DNA of 64,000 nucleotides from UBA4636 sp963650915 (GCA_963650915.1 CAVJMJ010000015.1:1-64000), one strand, 5' to 3'; shown: positions 1 through 8,751, counted from the stretch's first letter. A program made the numbers and translations. The notes: generated by a model from the letters alone, not told the origin.

Positions 1-167
1 CGGCATAATTTTGTGTATGAGCGACGAATTGATCCCATATAGCAGAAACGCTTGGCTTTGCCCTATCTCAATTTTATAAAAACGACTTTTCTGTTTTTGT
101 TTTTCGGTGCAAGGAAATCGGAAAAAAGTCGGCTTTACAAAAGGCGGGAAGATTTGTAAAAACGGGC

Positions 168-195
168 AATAATCGACCTATAGCCTAACTTTTTC
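168..195 (+). repeat. Dispersed palindromic element, copy 1
   Basis: Diverged copy of the window-wide element, reading AATCGACCTATAGCC then TAACTTTTT. It lies in gene-free DNA at the left edge. Confidence 0.5.
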
Positions 196-277
196 TATTT
201 ATTCTTTGACTGTTTCGTTTTTTTGACGAAGCAGGTTGCTAACGGATAATGTAAGCCTGTATTGAATTTGAAATGCT

Positions 278-430
278 ATGCGAAAGGCGGTACGCCGTAA
301 AATAGAGAGAACAGACGCTAAACTCGAAAGTGCAATATATAACAAGGTAAGACGCTACCAACGATGTGATGCCGTGTTTGATGTGGACAAATCAACCTTG
401 GATTGGGTAAATTATTGCCCGATACGGTAG
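278..430 (+). CDS. Possible 50-aa basic small protein
   Basis: An ATG-started frame of 50 codons, beginning MRKAVRRKIER and ending STLDWVNYCPIR. It is rich in Arg and Lys and has a plausible amphipathic stretch (AKLESAIYNKVRRYQR). I do not recognise it. No good Shine-Dalgarno site precedes the ATG, and in-frame stops follow at once, so it could equally be the remnant of a longer gene. Codon use is not clearly that of the neighbouring genes. It is listed only because it is the one protein-like frame in the first kilobase. Confidence 0.2.
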   Translation: MRKAVRRKIERTDAKLESAIYNKVRRYQRCDAVFDVDKSTLDWVNYCPIR

Positions 431-559
431 AACGCCAAAAAACGGAGCGAATAGCCTTAGAATAAGTTACTATTAAACAGATATGTCACGGCAAAACGGC
501 GGAGTATACTATGGTATATAAAAAATTTCTAAAAAATAAGACAAACTGTTGAAAATTAC

Positions 560-588
560 TTGCGTTATCTTTAACATTGTGGTAATAT
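560..588 (+). promoter_or_regulatory. Candidate promoter for the SipW/TasA-like pair
   Basis: TTGCGT (560-565), a 17-nt spacer, then an extended -10 of TGG plus TAATAT (583-588). The nearest downstream gene starts at 1108, so the transcript would carry about 500 nt of untranslated leader. Inferred from consensus match only. Confidence 0.4.
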
Positions 589-1107
589 GTAAGTATAAAT
601 CGGGGGATATTTTGTTTAAATTTGAGTTAGTTTAAAACCTTCTTACTATATAAACGAAACGCAAAAACAAACGAGAAAGCACGAAAGAAGAAAAGTTTAA
701 AGTGCGAAAGGAAAACAGAAAGCCGAGCTAACAAAAACAAAGCGCAAAAGTCAAAATAAAAAGACAAAGCATAAATGAATAGTTGCCAAAGGCGATGCAA
801 AGCAAATTCTTGCTTCAAAAGACGAAGATAAAACATAAAAGAAAAAAGATAAAATTGGTAATTACGAAAGATAAAAATACGGAACTACCAAAGAAAAAGA
901 TAAGTACAAAAAAGGTTTATTAAAAAATCAAAAAACAGAATAAAACATAAAAAACATAGCAGAACACAAAAACAAATAAAGTATAGAAACAAATCGAATA
1001 TAAAAACAAACAAAATACAAAAATAAATAAAATATAAAAATTAGTTGCTAAAGAAAAAATCTGTAGAAAAATACAGATAAAAAATACCAATGACGAGGTA
1101 AAAATCG
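589..1107 (+). other. A-rich, gene-free leader region
   Basis: About 500 bases in which the plus strand is strongly A-rich and built of short variants of AAAACATAAA, AAATAAATAAAAT and GATAAAAAT. Minus-strand frames exist here, but they translate to Phe/Leu/Tyr-only low-complexity peptides and have no ribosome binding site, so I treat them as shadows. Similar A-rich tracts precede the genes at 19531 and 59680. Confidence 0.5.
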
Positions 1108-1707
1108 ATGAAAAAGTCAGTGGCGTTTGGCGTAATGATTTGCGCAATCGGCATTTTGGGAATTTTAGCGACGAGTTATTTTGACTCGTCGCTAAATTTT
1201 TCCGTTAAAACAGATCATGCGATAGTTTTAACGCTTGACCAAACGGCGGGTACTAACCTTACGCTTACGGAAGAAGGCGTAATTTACTCGGTTACCGCAA
1301 AAATCGACAAATCTTCGGGCAACACAGAGAACGCAAATGCGACGCTTAAACTCGAAATTAATAACGGAAGCGACGGTAAGACTCTTGAAAACGTAGTTTT
1401 TGAAATTTATAAAAAGTCGGATTGTGAAAATAAAACCGATACGGAATCTTCAAATACCGTAAATACGGATACCGAAGCAGGCGTTACGGCAACTTCGGAC
1501 ACCGAAAACGAGGTAACCGCAACTGCGCTAAAGCAGATCACAGGGACGGGAAGTATTGAAGTCACGGGTATAAACGATACGACGGAATATATCGTAAAAA
1601 TATATTTAAAACCTAAAAACAACAACGAAAGATATACCGCCAAAGAATTACAGGATATAGGCGGAAGCATGGTTTTCTCGTTTAGTTCTACGGGAGGTGC
1701 CGCATGA
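1108..1707 (+). CDS. Exported SipW/TasA-like protein, first of pair
   Basis: A 199-aa protein with one N-terminal hydrophobic segment (residues 5-24) ending in ATSYFDS, like the SipW-dependent signal peptides of TasA/camelysin-type proteins. The rest is Thr/Asp/Glu-rich and beta-predicted, with repeated segments of the type VTATSDTENEVTATALKQI. There are few aromatics, one Cys in the mature part and no LPXTG anchor. A GAGGT ribosome binding site lies before the ATG. The stop overlaps the next start (ATGA), so the two genes are translationally coupled and probably assemble or are exported together. Family assignment rests on N-terminus and fold style only; a dedicated signal peptidase is not visible and may lie outside the window. 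Confidence 0.55.
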   Translation: MKKSVAFGVMICAIGILGILATSYFDSSLNFSVKTDHAIVLTLDQTAGTNLTLTEEGVIYSVTAKIDKSSGNTENANATLKLEINNGSDGKTLENVVFEIYKKSDCENKTDTESSNTVNTDTEAGVTATSDTENEVTATALKQITGTGSIEVTGINDTTEYIVKIYLKPKNNNERYTAKELQDIGGSMVFSFSSTGGAA

Positions 1708-2540
1708 CCGACAGAGTATTTTTGTTAAAAGCAATAGCGGTGACTGCTTGTGCCGTTATTATAGTGTTTGCCTTTTCGTTATATCGTAAGGATGCCGAAA
1801 ACGTTACCGTCACGATTGGTTTCGGCGAGATAGTCGAACTACAAATCGGGAATCCGAGCGGAAGCAGTACAGCGGTGAGCGGGCTTACGCCTGAAAGCAG
1901 TGGGAGCATTACGATTGCGTTGGGGCATGAAAAATACAACGACGATAAGTCTGACGACGAATACACTTACGGAAAGTTTTATATCGAAGTTGTTCAAGAA
2001 ACCGAAGTTGACGGTGACGGTAAGAAACTTTCCGACGAACTTGAAATAACCGCTAAATGCGAAAGCGAAACGATTACTTCGGATAAAATTGTTAAAAAAG
2101 GCGATGCAGAGCCCGTTGGTTTTGTAAAAGAACTGACAGAACAAGAAATACAAATAACCCTTACTTATTCGCTTTCGGGGACTGCAAAAGACGATTTTTT
2201 AGATTATGCAGGTCAGGAAGTAACGATTATAGCCCACTGGGTAAAGACAACCGCCCCGCTTAAGGTGCATATTAAAAAGTCCGGGTCAGATAAGACAACG
2301 GTATATTGTGAGCTTATAGATAGTAATAATTCAAGCGAACCAGTTACTCTTTCATATATGTCTACCGATTATTGGAAAGAAATAATCGTTTACAGAAATT
2401 ATTCAAAGGTAAGAGTGTCAAAAACAGAGAGCTATGACGATTACATTGAAATTGTACTTTCCGAATACAAAGTTAACGAAATTTGGGTTACACTTGAGGA
2501 TAATGGAGAAATAAGCACTACAGAACCATCGGAACAGTAA
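1704..2540 (+). CDS. Exported SipW/TasA-like protein, second of pair
   Basis: A 278-aa protein with an N-terminal hydrophobic segment (residues 6-25), then a beta-rich region that includes IGFGEIVELQIGNPSGSS and ends near residue 188 in DYAGQEVTIIAHWVKTT. The latter resembles the closing strand of TasA/SipW-class domains. A second beta-rich domain (about 195-265) follows. It starts inside the stop of the previous gene (ATGA overlap), so one transcript is expected. A strong terminator closes the operon about 140 bp downstream. Biofilm-fibre or spore-surface roles are known for TasA relatives; here that is inference. No cell-wall sorting motif is present. Confidence 0.5.
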   Translation: MTDRVFLLKAIAVTACAVIIVFAFSLYRKDAENVTVTIGFGEIVELQIGNPSGSSTAVSGLTPESSGSITIALGHEKYNDDKSDDEYTYGKFYIEVVQETEVDGDGKKLSDELEITAKCESETITSDKIVKKGDAEPVGFVKELTEQEIQITLTYSLSGTAKDDFLDYAGQEVTIIAHWVKTTAPLKVHIKKSGSDKTTVYCELIDSNNSSEPVTLSYMSTDYWKEIIVYRNYSKVRVSKTESYDDYIEIVLSEYKVNEIWVTLEDNGEISTTEPSEQ

Positions 2541-2683
2541 ACATCACAACTTAAATTGTAAGACATTAAAAGTCAACAAAAATTAGAGGATGCTTGAGAA
2601 CGAAACGATAAAATATAGCAACCCTGATGCTTGAATGATATAAATAAAATAAATAAAACAAATAACATAAATAAAAAAATAGA

Positions 2684-2727
2684 GGCTGTTTGTGCGATTT
2701 GATGTGTGCAAACAGCCCCGTTTTTTT
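2684..2727 (+). terminator. Rho-independent terminator
   Basis: Nine-base stem GGCTGTTTG / CAAACAGCC with a 16-nt loop, followed by CCG and seven T. It ends the two-gene operon that stops at 2540. Confidence 0.8.
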
Positions 2728-2961
2728 ATGATAAAGAAAACCTGCTATCAATCGTTATTAACTATTTATCGTATTTAAAAAACTTTACGTTTGAGATTAT
2801 AAAATAAAATGCGTAATTCAACGACGACTTACGCACTTTTTTAAGAAAGAGATGTATTTTTTTGTCAATAGTTTGATTTTGTACATGCGAATCGTTTTGC
2901 TCGGCATATAATTTTCAGGTGCGTATTCGTGGCATAATTTTTCGTGTTCGCAATAAATTGA

Positions 2962-3099
2962 TTTTTTCACGGTGATAAAAAAACGTTTTCGTTGGTGGGA
3001 AACGCCTTTTTTCACGGTGATTAAAAAAAACGTTTTGGTTGGTGGAAAACGCCTTTTTTCACGGTGATTAAAAAAAGCGTTTTCGTTGGTGGAAAACGC
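2962..3099. repeat. Three tandem 45-47 bp hairpin units
   Basis: Units 2962-3006, 3007-3053 and 3054-3099. Each begins TTTTTTCACGGTGAT, then an A-run, then a self-complementary part of the type CGTTTTCGTTGGTGGAAAACG. Each hairpin is flanked by A-runs on the left and T-runs on the right, so each unit could terminate transcription in both directions. A minus-strand 65-codon frame crosses the first unit, but the 47-bp period breaks its frame from copy to copy. Confidence 0.75.
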
Positions 3100-3214
3100 T
3101 TTTTTTCGTGACTTAACAAAACACGAACCATGCTTTTTTTAAAGCCGTTATAAATCCGTTAACGTTAGCGGGTAATAAATCGGCGTAAAAAATTTATAAA
3201 CTCGGTATAAGTCG

Positions 3215-3427
3215 TTAATAAATCTTTTTTCCTAAAAGGTAATCGGTGGAAACGCCGAAAAAGTCGGAAATCAATATAAGGGTGTCGAAGTCCGGTTCAC
3301 GCCTTCCTGCTTCCCAAAAACTAACCGTTTGATTGCAAAAACCCAATTTTTCCCCGAATTCTTTTTGGGAAAGTTCTTTTTCCGTGCGTAACTCTTTTAA
3401 TATTCTTCCAAAACTGTTTTTCTTCAT
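3215..3427 (-). CDS. XRE-family (Cro/CI-type) HTH repressor
   Basis: A 70-aa single-domain DNA-binding protein. The helix-turn-helix spans about residues 7-62: RILKELRTEKELSQKEFGEKL forms helices 1-2, the NQTVSFWEAGRREPDFDTL segment carries the recognition helix, and the end is DYLLGKKIY. This is the usual length for stand-alone XRE regulators. It is transcribed away from the giant surface protein at 3626. The shared upstream region holds two complete palindromes and one partial, placed over its own likely promoter (-10 TATATT on the minus strand near 3445-3450), so it probably represses itself and may control the divergent gene. Ligand and trigger are unknown. Confidence 0.9.
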   Translation of the reverse strand: MKKNSFGRILKELRTEKELSQKEFGEKLGFCNQTVSFWEAGRREPDFDTLILISDFFGVSTDYLLGKKIY

Positions 3428-3456
3428 AATAACCTACGCATTTAAATATAGCCCAT

Positions 3457-3519
3457 TTTCCTACTTTTTGTAACACTTCCTACGATTTGTAGGAAACCAT
3501 TCCTACAAATCGTAGGAAG
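3457..3519. promoter_or_regulatory. Operator array for the XRE repressor
   Basis: Two copies of TTCCTAC-N5-GTAGGAA (3477-3495 and 3500-3518) separated by 4 bp, and facing each other so the whole block is also an inverted repeat. A third, degenerate site (TTCCTACTTTTTGTAAC) begins at about 3459. A -10-like TATAAT for the plus-strand gene lies at 3545-3550. Binding by the adjacent XRE protein is inferred from position and symmetry. Confidence 0.7.
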
Positions 3520-3625
3520 CATAATTGTGATATGCATATCGTTATATAATTAAATACGCGCGCGACGTAAAAATAAAAACGGTCGTTAAAAATGCCGTTA
3601 TCGTCAGCGCAAAATAGGAGACAAA

Positions 3626-6600
3626 ATGAGTAAAAAAACGCTTATTATCGTAATCTGTTCGGTTATCGCCCTTTTAGGAATCGGCGGCGGTGTTATTGCG
3701 GTAGTTAATTCCGGTAACAACAAGCACGAGCATAATTACGTAACGAAAACTTACGCCGCAACTTGCACTCAAGACGGCTACATCGAAAAGGTTTGCGAGT
3801 GCGGTGACACTATTAAGGAAGTTACGAGTAACGCAACGGGACACAAAGAATCGGAAGTAATTATAGACAGTGCCGCTACTTGTTCGGAGGAAGGGCACGG
3901 CTACGTAGAGTGTTCGGTTTGCCACACGAAGCTTCGCGACGTAACCGTACAAAAAACGGCGCATTTAAGACAAAAAAAAGTTCGCCGTGCCGAATTAAGC
4001 GAAGGTGCCGATAACAAACTTACGATTTTCGACGAAACGGTATGTTCCGATTGCAATGCGGTAATTAACCAAACCGCGTATCCCGTAACCTTTGCTTCGA
4101 AAACCTTTTCTTACGACGGTCAAAGCCATCAGTCCGAGATGACGGTCGAAGGTTTGCCCGACGGATACGGATATTCTCTTTCGGGTAGCGAAAACGAAGT
4201 AAAGCCCGATACCTACTCGGTATCGGCGATTATAACCTTTGCGGGAGAGGCTGTTTCCAATGGTGTTCTTACGACCACGTACAATATCGTAAAAGACGGC
4301 AAGTATCACGACGTTCTTTTTGATTTCGAGGACGGAAGCGGTCATGAAGATTATTCCGTCGTCGTCCGCGACGGCGATACTATCCCGAGTGATAAATTAC
4401 CCCAAGTGGAAGAAAGAAAAGGTTACAACCCCTTCGGCGGTTTCGATGTTAACGCCGGAATAAAAAAAGACGAAACGGTTAGCGTGACATACACGCTTAT
4501 AGAATACACTATAAATTACGACTTGAATCTTTCGGGTGCAATCAATACGAATGAGATAAAGTACGACGTGGAAACCGAAGTCATTTTGTACGATGCGTTT
4601 TCGAATGATATAGCGTATAGTTTTGACGGCTGGTATACGGACGAAACTTATGCGGTTAAGGTTACGAAAATCGAAACGGGAACCACGGGCGACCAATATT
4701 TTTACGCAAAATGGAGCCCTGCAAACTTTTTCGTCAATTTCTATTGTAACAGCAACGATACAGCCGATTACCAAGGTACTTATAACGTTGAAACCGGCGT
4801 AGTGCCTGAAAACGAGCCTCAAAAGGCACATTGTACCTTCGGCGGCTGGTATGTAGACGCCGAGCTTACTGAAAAAGCCGACCTTACCCCCGGAAAATTG
4901 AAAGGCAATATAAATTTATACGCAAAATGGAAAGTAGCAACCTATACGGTAGGATACGAACTTAACGGCGGTAACTTTAACGAAGGCGAAACGCCCGCTA
5001 CATTCTACGAATATGGCAGTGCAAGCGTAACTTTGTTAAATCCTTCCAAAAACGGATATAAATTTGACGGCTGGTATAAAGAATCTACCTACAAAACCAA
5101 GGTTACCGAAATAGATACCAATTCCGACGGCAACAAGACTTATTACGCCAAATGGCAGGCTGTAGAGTATGAGATTACCTATTCTATCGAAGAAGCGGAA
5201 TTCGACACGGACTTAAAAACGACTTACACTATAGAAGACGAAGTAACCCTTCCCGTTCCTAAGGATAACAGAAAAGGTTATAAGTTTATAGGTTGGCGCA
5301 AACCGTTTGAAACCGAATATATAACCGTGATTTCAAAAGGGACAACTGGCAACATAAAATTAGAGGGCGTATGGAACCTCGTCGAATATACGATAACTTA
5401 CGATTACGACGGCGGTAAAGTTACGGACGATAATCCGAAGTCTTTTACCGTTCTAATGCAAGTCGAAGTGGTTTATAAACCGACGAAACAGTATTACGAG
5501 TTTATCGGATGGAGCGGTACCGGGATAACCGGCTTGACGGAAAATATTCTCATCGAAAAGGGCAACGTCGGCAATCGCGAATATAAGGCTAATTGGAAAT
5601 TGAAGGAATACACAATCGAGTATAAAACGGATTACGGCTCGAATAATCCTTCAAACCCGACGACGTATACGGTAGAAAGCAAAGAGATAGTCTTTTCGGA
5701 TCCGATCACCGACGGGCATATTTTCTCGGGGTGGTATACCGTTATCGATAATAAAGAAGTTAAAATCACAAGCATTTCCGCAGGTTCCTTCGGAGATATC
5801 GAAGTTTACGCAAAGTGGGAACATATTCCTTCGGGAGATTGGATTATAGACAGCGAACCTTCCTGCAAAACGGAAGGCGAAAAGCACAAAATATGCTCAG
5901 TTTGCAATAAAAACTGCTTGTACACTTCGATATCCGTAGACACAACCGTTCATAATAACGTTAAGCAAAGAAAAGATAACATTGTTTCTGCTACTTGTTC
6001 AAGCGAGGGTTCGTACGATTTGATAGATTATTGCGAGGATTGCAATACGACTATAAACGAAACGCACGTCACCCTTGGTAAAACGGCACATTCTTTCGAT
6101 ACTTCGGGCAAGTGTTTATATTGCGACGCAAAACAGTCTAACGAACTTAAGTACGAAAAGTGTACCGATTTAGACGGATATCAACTTGTCGGAATAGGTA
6201 CGTGTACAGATTCGACTCTCATTATTCCGAGTTCTTACGAAGGGGAACCGGTATTGAGAATAGCCACAAAAGCATTTTACGAGAATACCAAGATCAAAGG
6301 TGTAGAGATGCCCGATACTATTACGGAAATCGACGAAAACGCTTTCTACGGGTGCAGTAACCTAACCAACGTAAAATTATCTGCGAAATTAGAGAAAATA
6401 GGAAGAAGAGCCTTTTATAATTGCGCGCTTCTTTCGAAAATTGTTTTTCCCGACACACTTACGTCGATAGGAATCGAGGCGTTTTTGGGTAACGGATTTA
6501 CGAGCATCGAGATTCCCGACAATGTAACGAGTATCGGCACAGCCGCATTTAAGGCGTGTGAAAATCTTTCAAGCGTTAAATTATCGAATAACTCCGAGTA

Positions 6601-7441
6601 TAAATATATTGCCAAGCAAATGTTCAGAGCCTGCACCAACCTTGAAGAATTCGATATACCCGACAATATAATCGGTATAGGATCGGAAGCCTTTTATGCT
6701 ACCGGACTTAAAAAAGTCGTTATTCCCGATAGCGTAACGAGCGTAGAACAAAGTGCTTTTCAAGATTGCGGTAATGTAGAAAGCATAGTTGTCGGTGAAG
6801 GACTTAAGGAAATACAAAACTGCGCATTTAAAGTAGGAAGTAAACTAAAAACCGTCACATGGAACGCGAAATTTTGTACAACCAATACAAACGCCAAGAC
6901 TGCGGCTTTCTTCCCTGCGGTTAAATGTGACTTTACTTTCGGCGACGGCGTAGAGCATATTCCGTCACAATTGTTATATTCGTGTAATTGGCTTGAGAAC
7001 ATTACTATTCCGGACAGCGTAATTTCGATAGGCAACAACGTATTTGAAAATACTAAATGGTATAAGAATCAATCGGACGGTTTAATTTATGCGGGTAAAG
7101 TGCTATATAAATACAAAGGTACGATGCCCGAAAATACTTTGATAACCATTAAAGAGGGAACACTCGGCATAGCGGATTCGGCGTTTACCGGTTGCAAGAC
7201 TCTAACGGGCATTATCGTACCCGAAAGCGTAAAATCGATAGGGTCGCAGATATTTAATAATTGTACATCACTTACCGCAGTTTACATATCGGGCGACGAC
7301 TCGCAGGCGCAGTTGTTTGAAAGTGCCTCGTCGGCTATGGTGTATAAGTATAGTCAAACGAAGCCGGTTAACGACGGCAACTATTGGTATTATGCCGAAG
7401 ACGGCGTAACACCCGTTATTTGGTCTAAGGAAACCGTATAG
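3626..7441 (+). CDS. Giant surface protein: InlB-type repeats plus BspA-type LRRs
   Basis: A 1271-aa protein exported through, or anchored by, an N-terminal hydrophobic segment (residues 4-28). Domains in order: Cys/His-rich modules (about 34-145, CxC and CxxC pairs with His, metal-ribbon-like); a beta-rich segment; a run of Listeria-Bacteroides (InlB B-repeat/Flg_new) units from about 290 to 735, each ending in the pattern FDGWY...YAKW; a second Cys/His module (about 737-840); then BspA/LRR_5 leucine-rich repeats from about 850 to 1235 with IPDSVTSIGTAAF-type units. There is no LPXTG motif, so attachment is by the N-terminal segment or is absent. AGGAG precedes the ATG. Relatives act in adhesion or glycan/protein binding. 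The XRE operators lie just upstream, so regulated expression is likely. Confidence 0.85.
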   Translation: MSKKTLIIVICSVIALLGIGGGVIAVVNSGNNKHEHNYVTKTYAATCTQDGYIEKVCECGDTIKEVTSNATGHKESEVIIDSAATCSEEGHGYVECSVCHTKLRDVTVQKTAHLRQKKVRRAELSEGADNKLTIFDETVCSDCNAVINQTAYPVTFASKTFSYDGQSHQSEMTVEGLPDGYGYSLSGSENEVKPDTYSVSAIITFAGEAVSNGVLTTTYNIVKDGKYHDVLFDFEDGSGHEDYSVVVRDGDTIPSDKLPQVEERKGYNPFGGFDVNAGIKKDETVSVTYTLIEYTINYDLNLSGAINTNEIKYDVETEVILYDAFSNDIAYSFDGWYTDETYAVKVTKIETGTTGDQYFYAKWSPANFFVNFYCNSNDTADYQGTYNVETGVVPENEPQKAHCTFGGWYVDAELTEKADLTPGKLKGNINLYAKWKVATYTVGYELNGGNFNEGETPATFYEYGSASVTLLNPSKNGYKFDGWYKESTYKTKVTEIDTNSDGNKTYYAKWQAVEYEITYSIEEAEFDTDLKTTYTIEDEVTLPVPKDNRKGYKFIGWRKPFETEYITVISKGTTGNIKLEGVWNLVEYTITYDYDGGKVTDDNPKSFTVLMQVEVVYKPTKQYYEFIGWSGTGITGLTENILIEKGNVGNREYKANWKLKEYTIEYKTDYGSNNPSNPTTYTVESKEIVFSDPITDGHIFSGWYTVIDNKEVKITSISAGSFGDIEVYAKWEHIPSGDWIIDSEPSCKTEGEKHKICSVCNKNCLYTSISVDTTVHNNVKQRKDNIVSATCSSEGSYDLIDYCEDCNTTINETHVTLGKTAHSFDTSGKCLYCDAKQSNELKYEKCTDLDGYQLVGIGTCTDSTLIIPSSYEGEPVLRIATKAFYENTKIKGVEMPDTITEIDENAFYGCSNLTNVKLSAKLEKIGRRAFYNCALLSKIVFPDTLTSIGIEAFLGNGFTSIEIPDNVTSIGTAAFKACENLSSVKLSNNSEYKYIAKQMFRACTNLEEFDIPDNIIGIGSEAFYATGLKKVVIPDSVTSVEQSAFQDCGNVESIVVGEGLKEIQNCAFKVGSKLKTVTWNAKFCTTNTNAKTAAFFPAVKCDFTFGDGVEHIPSQLLYSCNWLENITIPDSVISIGNNVFENTKWYKNQSDGLIYAGKVLYKYKGTMPENTLITIKEGTLGIADSAFTGCKTLTGIIVPESVKSIGSQIFNNCTSLTAVYISGDDSQAQLFESASSAMVYKYSQTKPVNDGNYWYYAEDGVTPVIWSKETV

Positions 7442-7485
7442 CAAAAAGGTGACTTTTTGATACGGTCAAAAGTTAAAAAAAAAAG

Positions 7486-7514
7486 AAAGCCGTCGGGGTT
7501 CCGACGGCTTTTTA
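7486..7514 (+). terminator. Rho-independent terminator
   Basis: AAAGCCGTCGG, a GGTT loop, CCGACGGCTTT, then a T-run. It lies 44 bp after the stop of the giant surface protein gene. Confidence 0.85.
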
Positions 7515-7658
7515 CGTTGCGTATTTGGAGATTTCGGCGTTTTTAAAATATTTTTTAGTAGTTTTTAAGAAGTTTTTTAATAGTCTTATAGCGTTTTTCA
7601 CGGTGCGTTTTTATTTGTGGAGGTTTAATTTTAAGGGAATTAAAATCTTTGCAAATTT

Positions 7659-7686
7659 ATAAAAAGTCGGGCTATAAGCCCGTTAA
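7659..7686 (-). repeat. Dispersed palindromic element, copy 2
   Basis: Reads AAAAAGTCGGGCTATAAG then CCCGTTAAACG on the plus strand. Full palindromic core GGGCTATAAGCCC, between two terminators. Confidence 0.75.
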
Positions 7687-7711
7687 ACGAGTATTTTGAA
7701 TTAAAAAAGAA

Positions 7712-7737
7712 AAATTACCGCAAAATTTGCGGTAATT
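7712..7737. terminator. Bidirectional terminator downstream of the queT-like gene
   Basis: AAATTACCGCAAA pairs with TTTGCGGTAATTT, flanked by A-run and T-run. It suits the minus-strand gene ending at 7942, about 205 bp away. A second, weaker hairpin (AAAGAC ... GTCTTT) lies at about 7778-7820. Confidence 0.6.
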
Positions 7738-7836
7738 TTTTGCAAAAAAAGCGGTTATAAAAAACGAGAATAAAAAAGACCGCAAACAGATACGAAAGGA
7801 TAGGAATGCAGTCTTTTTTTTGTTTACTTTTTTATA

Positions 7837-7863
7837 ATTTAAGTTTTAATTTTTCCGTTACTT
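7837..7863. repeat. Duplicate of the queT-like gene tail
   Basis: 27 bases identical to 7944-7970, which encode the last codons of the queT-like gene. A third partial copy (ATAATTTAAGTTTAAATTTT) begins at 7921. It looks like slipped-strand or recombinational duplication of the gene end. Confidence 0.7.
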
Positions 7864-7941
7864 GCCATAAAAGCGAAGGTTGAGGGGTAATGTTGCAGTT
7901 TTTTCGTTTTACCGTTTTTTATAATTTAAGTTTAAATTTTT

Positions 7942-8439
7942 TTATTTAAGTTTTAATTTTTCCGTTACTTTTAAAACGGCAAAATACAAAAGGGGACCCA
8001 AAACGCATATAACCACGGCTTGACCGAGTAAAACGGTTAAAGCGTTATAAAGATAAACTACGAAAGAGTCGCTTGCCGTCATAAAAGTAAAGGGTACTAT
8101 TATTGCGTTTATCAGTATCGGGGGAAGAATTCCGAGTATGATTTTAGGTACGGTTTTTACTACTTTTTTGCCTATAAGCACCGTAAGAAGGGATGCTATT
8201 AAAGTTGCAAAAGTTCCCAAAACCATGTCTATAGGTCCGTTAACGCTAAAAATATTCGCTATAAGGCAACCTATCGTAAGCCCTATTGCCGTTTCCGGGA
8301 AAATAAGGGGTAAAACGGTCAATGCTTCCGACACGCGGAACTGCACGGGACCGTATGAAATCGGTGCGAGGACGATCGTCAAAAGAGCGTATAATGCGCC
8401 CGTTACGCCCGCCCTTGCCAAAGATTTTGCGGTGCTCAA
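7942..8439 (-). CDS. queT: QueT-family ECF transporter S component
   Basis: A 165-aa integral membrane protein with five to six hydrophobic segments. The opening is typical of QueT (PF06177): LARAGVTGALYALLTIV, then PISYGPVQFRVSEAL. QueT proteins are the substrate-binding subunits of energy-coupling-factor transporters and are assigned to uptake of queuosine precursors; the shared EcfA/EcfT module is not in this window. Start chosen at a TTG (8437-8439) because GGGAGGA lies 8 nt upstream. A small GACGC/GCGTC hairpin sits just before that site, but no preQ1 riboswitch pattern is visible in the 41-bp gap to the upstream gene. Probably co-transcribed with the DUF378 gene. Confidence 0.85.
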   Translation of the reverse strand: MSTAKSLARAGVTGALYALLTIVLAPISYGPVQFRVSEALTVLPLIFPETAIGLTIGCLIANIFSVNGPIDMVLGTFATLIASLLTVLIGKKVVKTVPKIILGILPPILINAIIVPFTFMTASDSFVVYLYNALTVLLGQAVVICVLGPLLYFAVLKVTEKLKLK

Positions 8440-8480
8440 AATTTCTATCCTCCCGACGCCTTTAAATATAGCGTCATTCG

Positions 8481-8690
8481 TCAGTTGATTTTTTTAAACG
8501 GATTAAAAACCGCCAAAAAGTAGATAACCCACAGCGACGCAAGCCCGACTAAAACGTAGATTATTCTCGAAACTATCGACATGGCACCGAAAATCGCGCC
8601 GACGAGATTGAACGAAAACAGCCCTATCAAAAGCCAGTTTAACGCGCCGATTATTACTAAAATAAACGATACTATCGTAGTGGTTTTCAT
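8481..8690 (-). CDS. DUF378 (YuzA-like) small membrane protein
   Basis: A 69-aa protein with two strongly hydrophobic segments and the family signature IIGALNWLLIGLFSFNLV followed by AIFG. Function unknown; relatives are small inner-membrane proteins of Firmicutes. The start is the ATG at 8688-8690 because GAGGAGGTG lies directly before it; an in-frame GTG three codons upstream sits inside that ribosome binding site and is not usable. It reads toward the queT-like gene with a 41-bp gap, so the two may form an operon. Confidence 0.85.
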   Translation of the reverse strand: MKTTTIVSFILVIIGALNWLLIGLFSFNLVGAIFGAMSIVSRIIYVLVGLASLWVIYFLAVFNPFKKIN

Positions 8691-8751
8691 TTTACGCACC
8701 TCCTCGAAAAAAGTTTGCGTAATAACAAAAACTTTATGCCAAAAATTACTT

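Noticed and set aside
627..1147. Two minus-strand ORFs of 69 and 75 codons
   Set aside because: Low-complexity Phe/Leu/Tyr peptides produced by an A-rich plus strand; no ribosome binding site.
2818..3015. Minus-strand 65-codon ORF
   Set aside because: It starts inside the tandem hairpin array, whose 47-bp period breaks the frame, and has no ribosome binding site.
3626..7441. LPXTG sorting signal in the giant surface protein
   Set aside because: No LPXTG-like motif, hydrophobic tail or charged end at the C-terminus; the same holds for the protein at 19531.
8440..8480. preQ1 riboswitch before the queT-like gene
   Set aside because: Gap is only 41 bp, with a small GACGC/GCGTC stem; the preQ1 aptamer pattern is not present.
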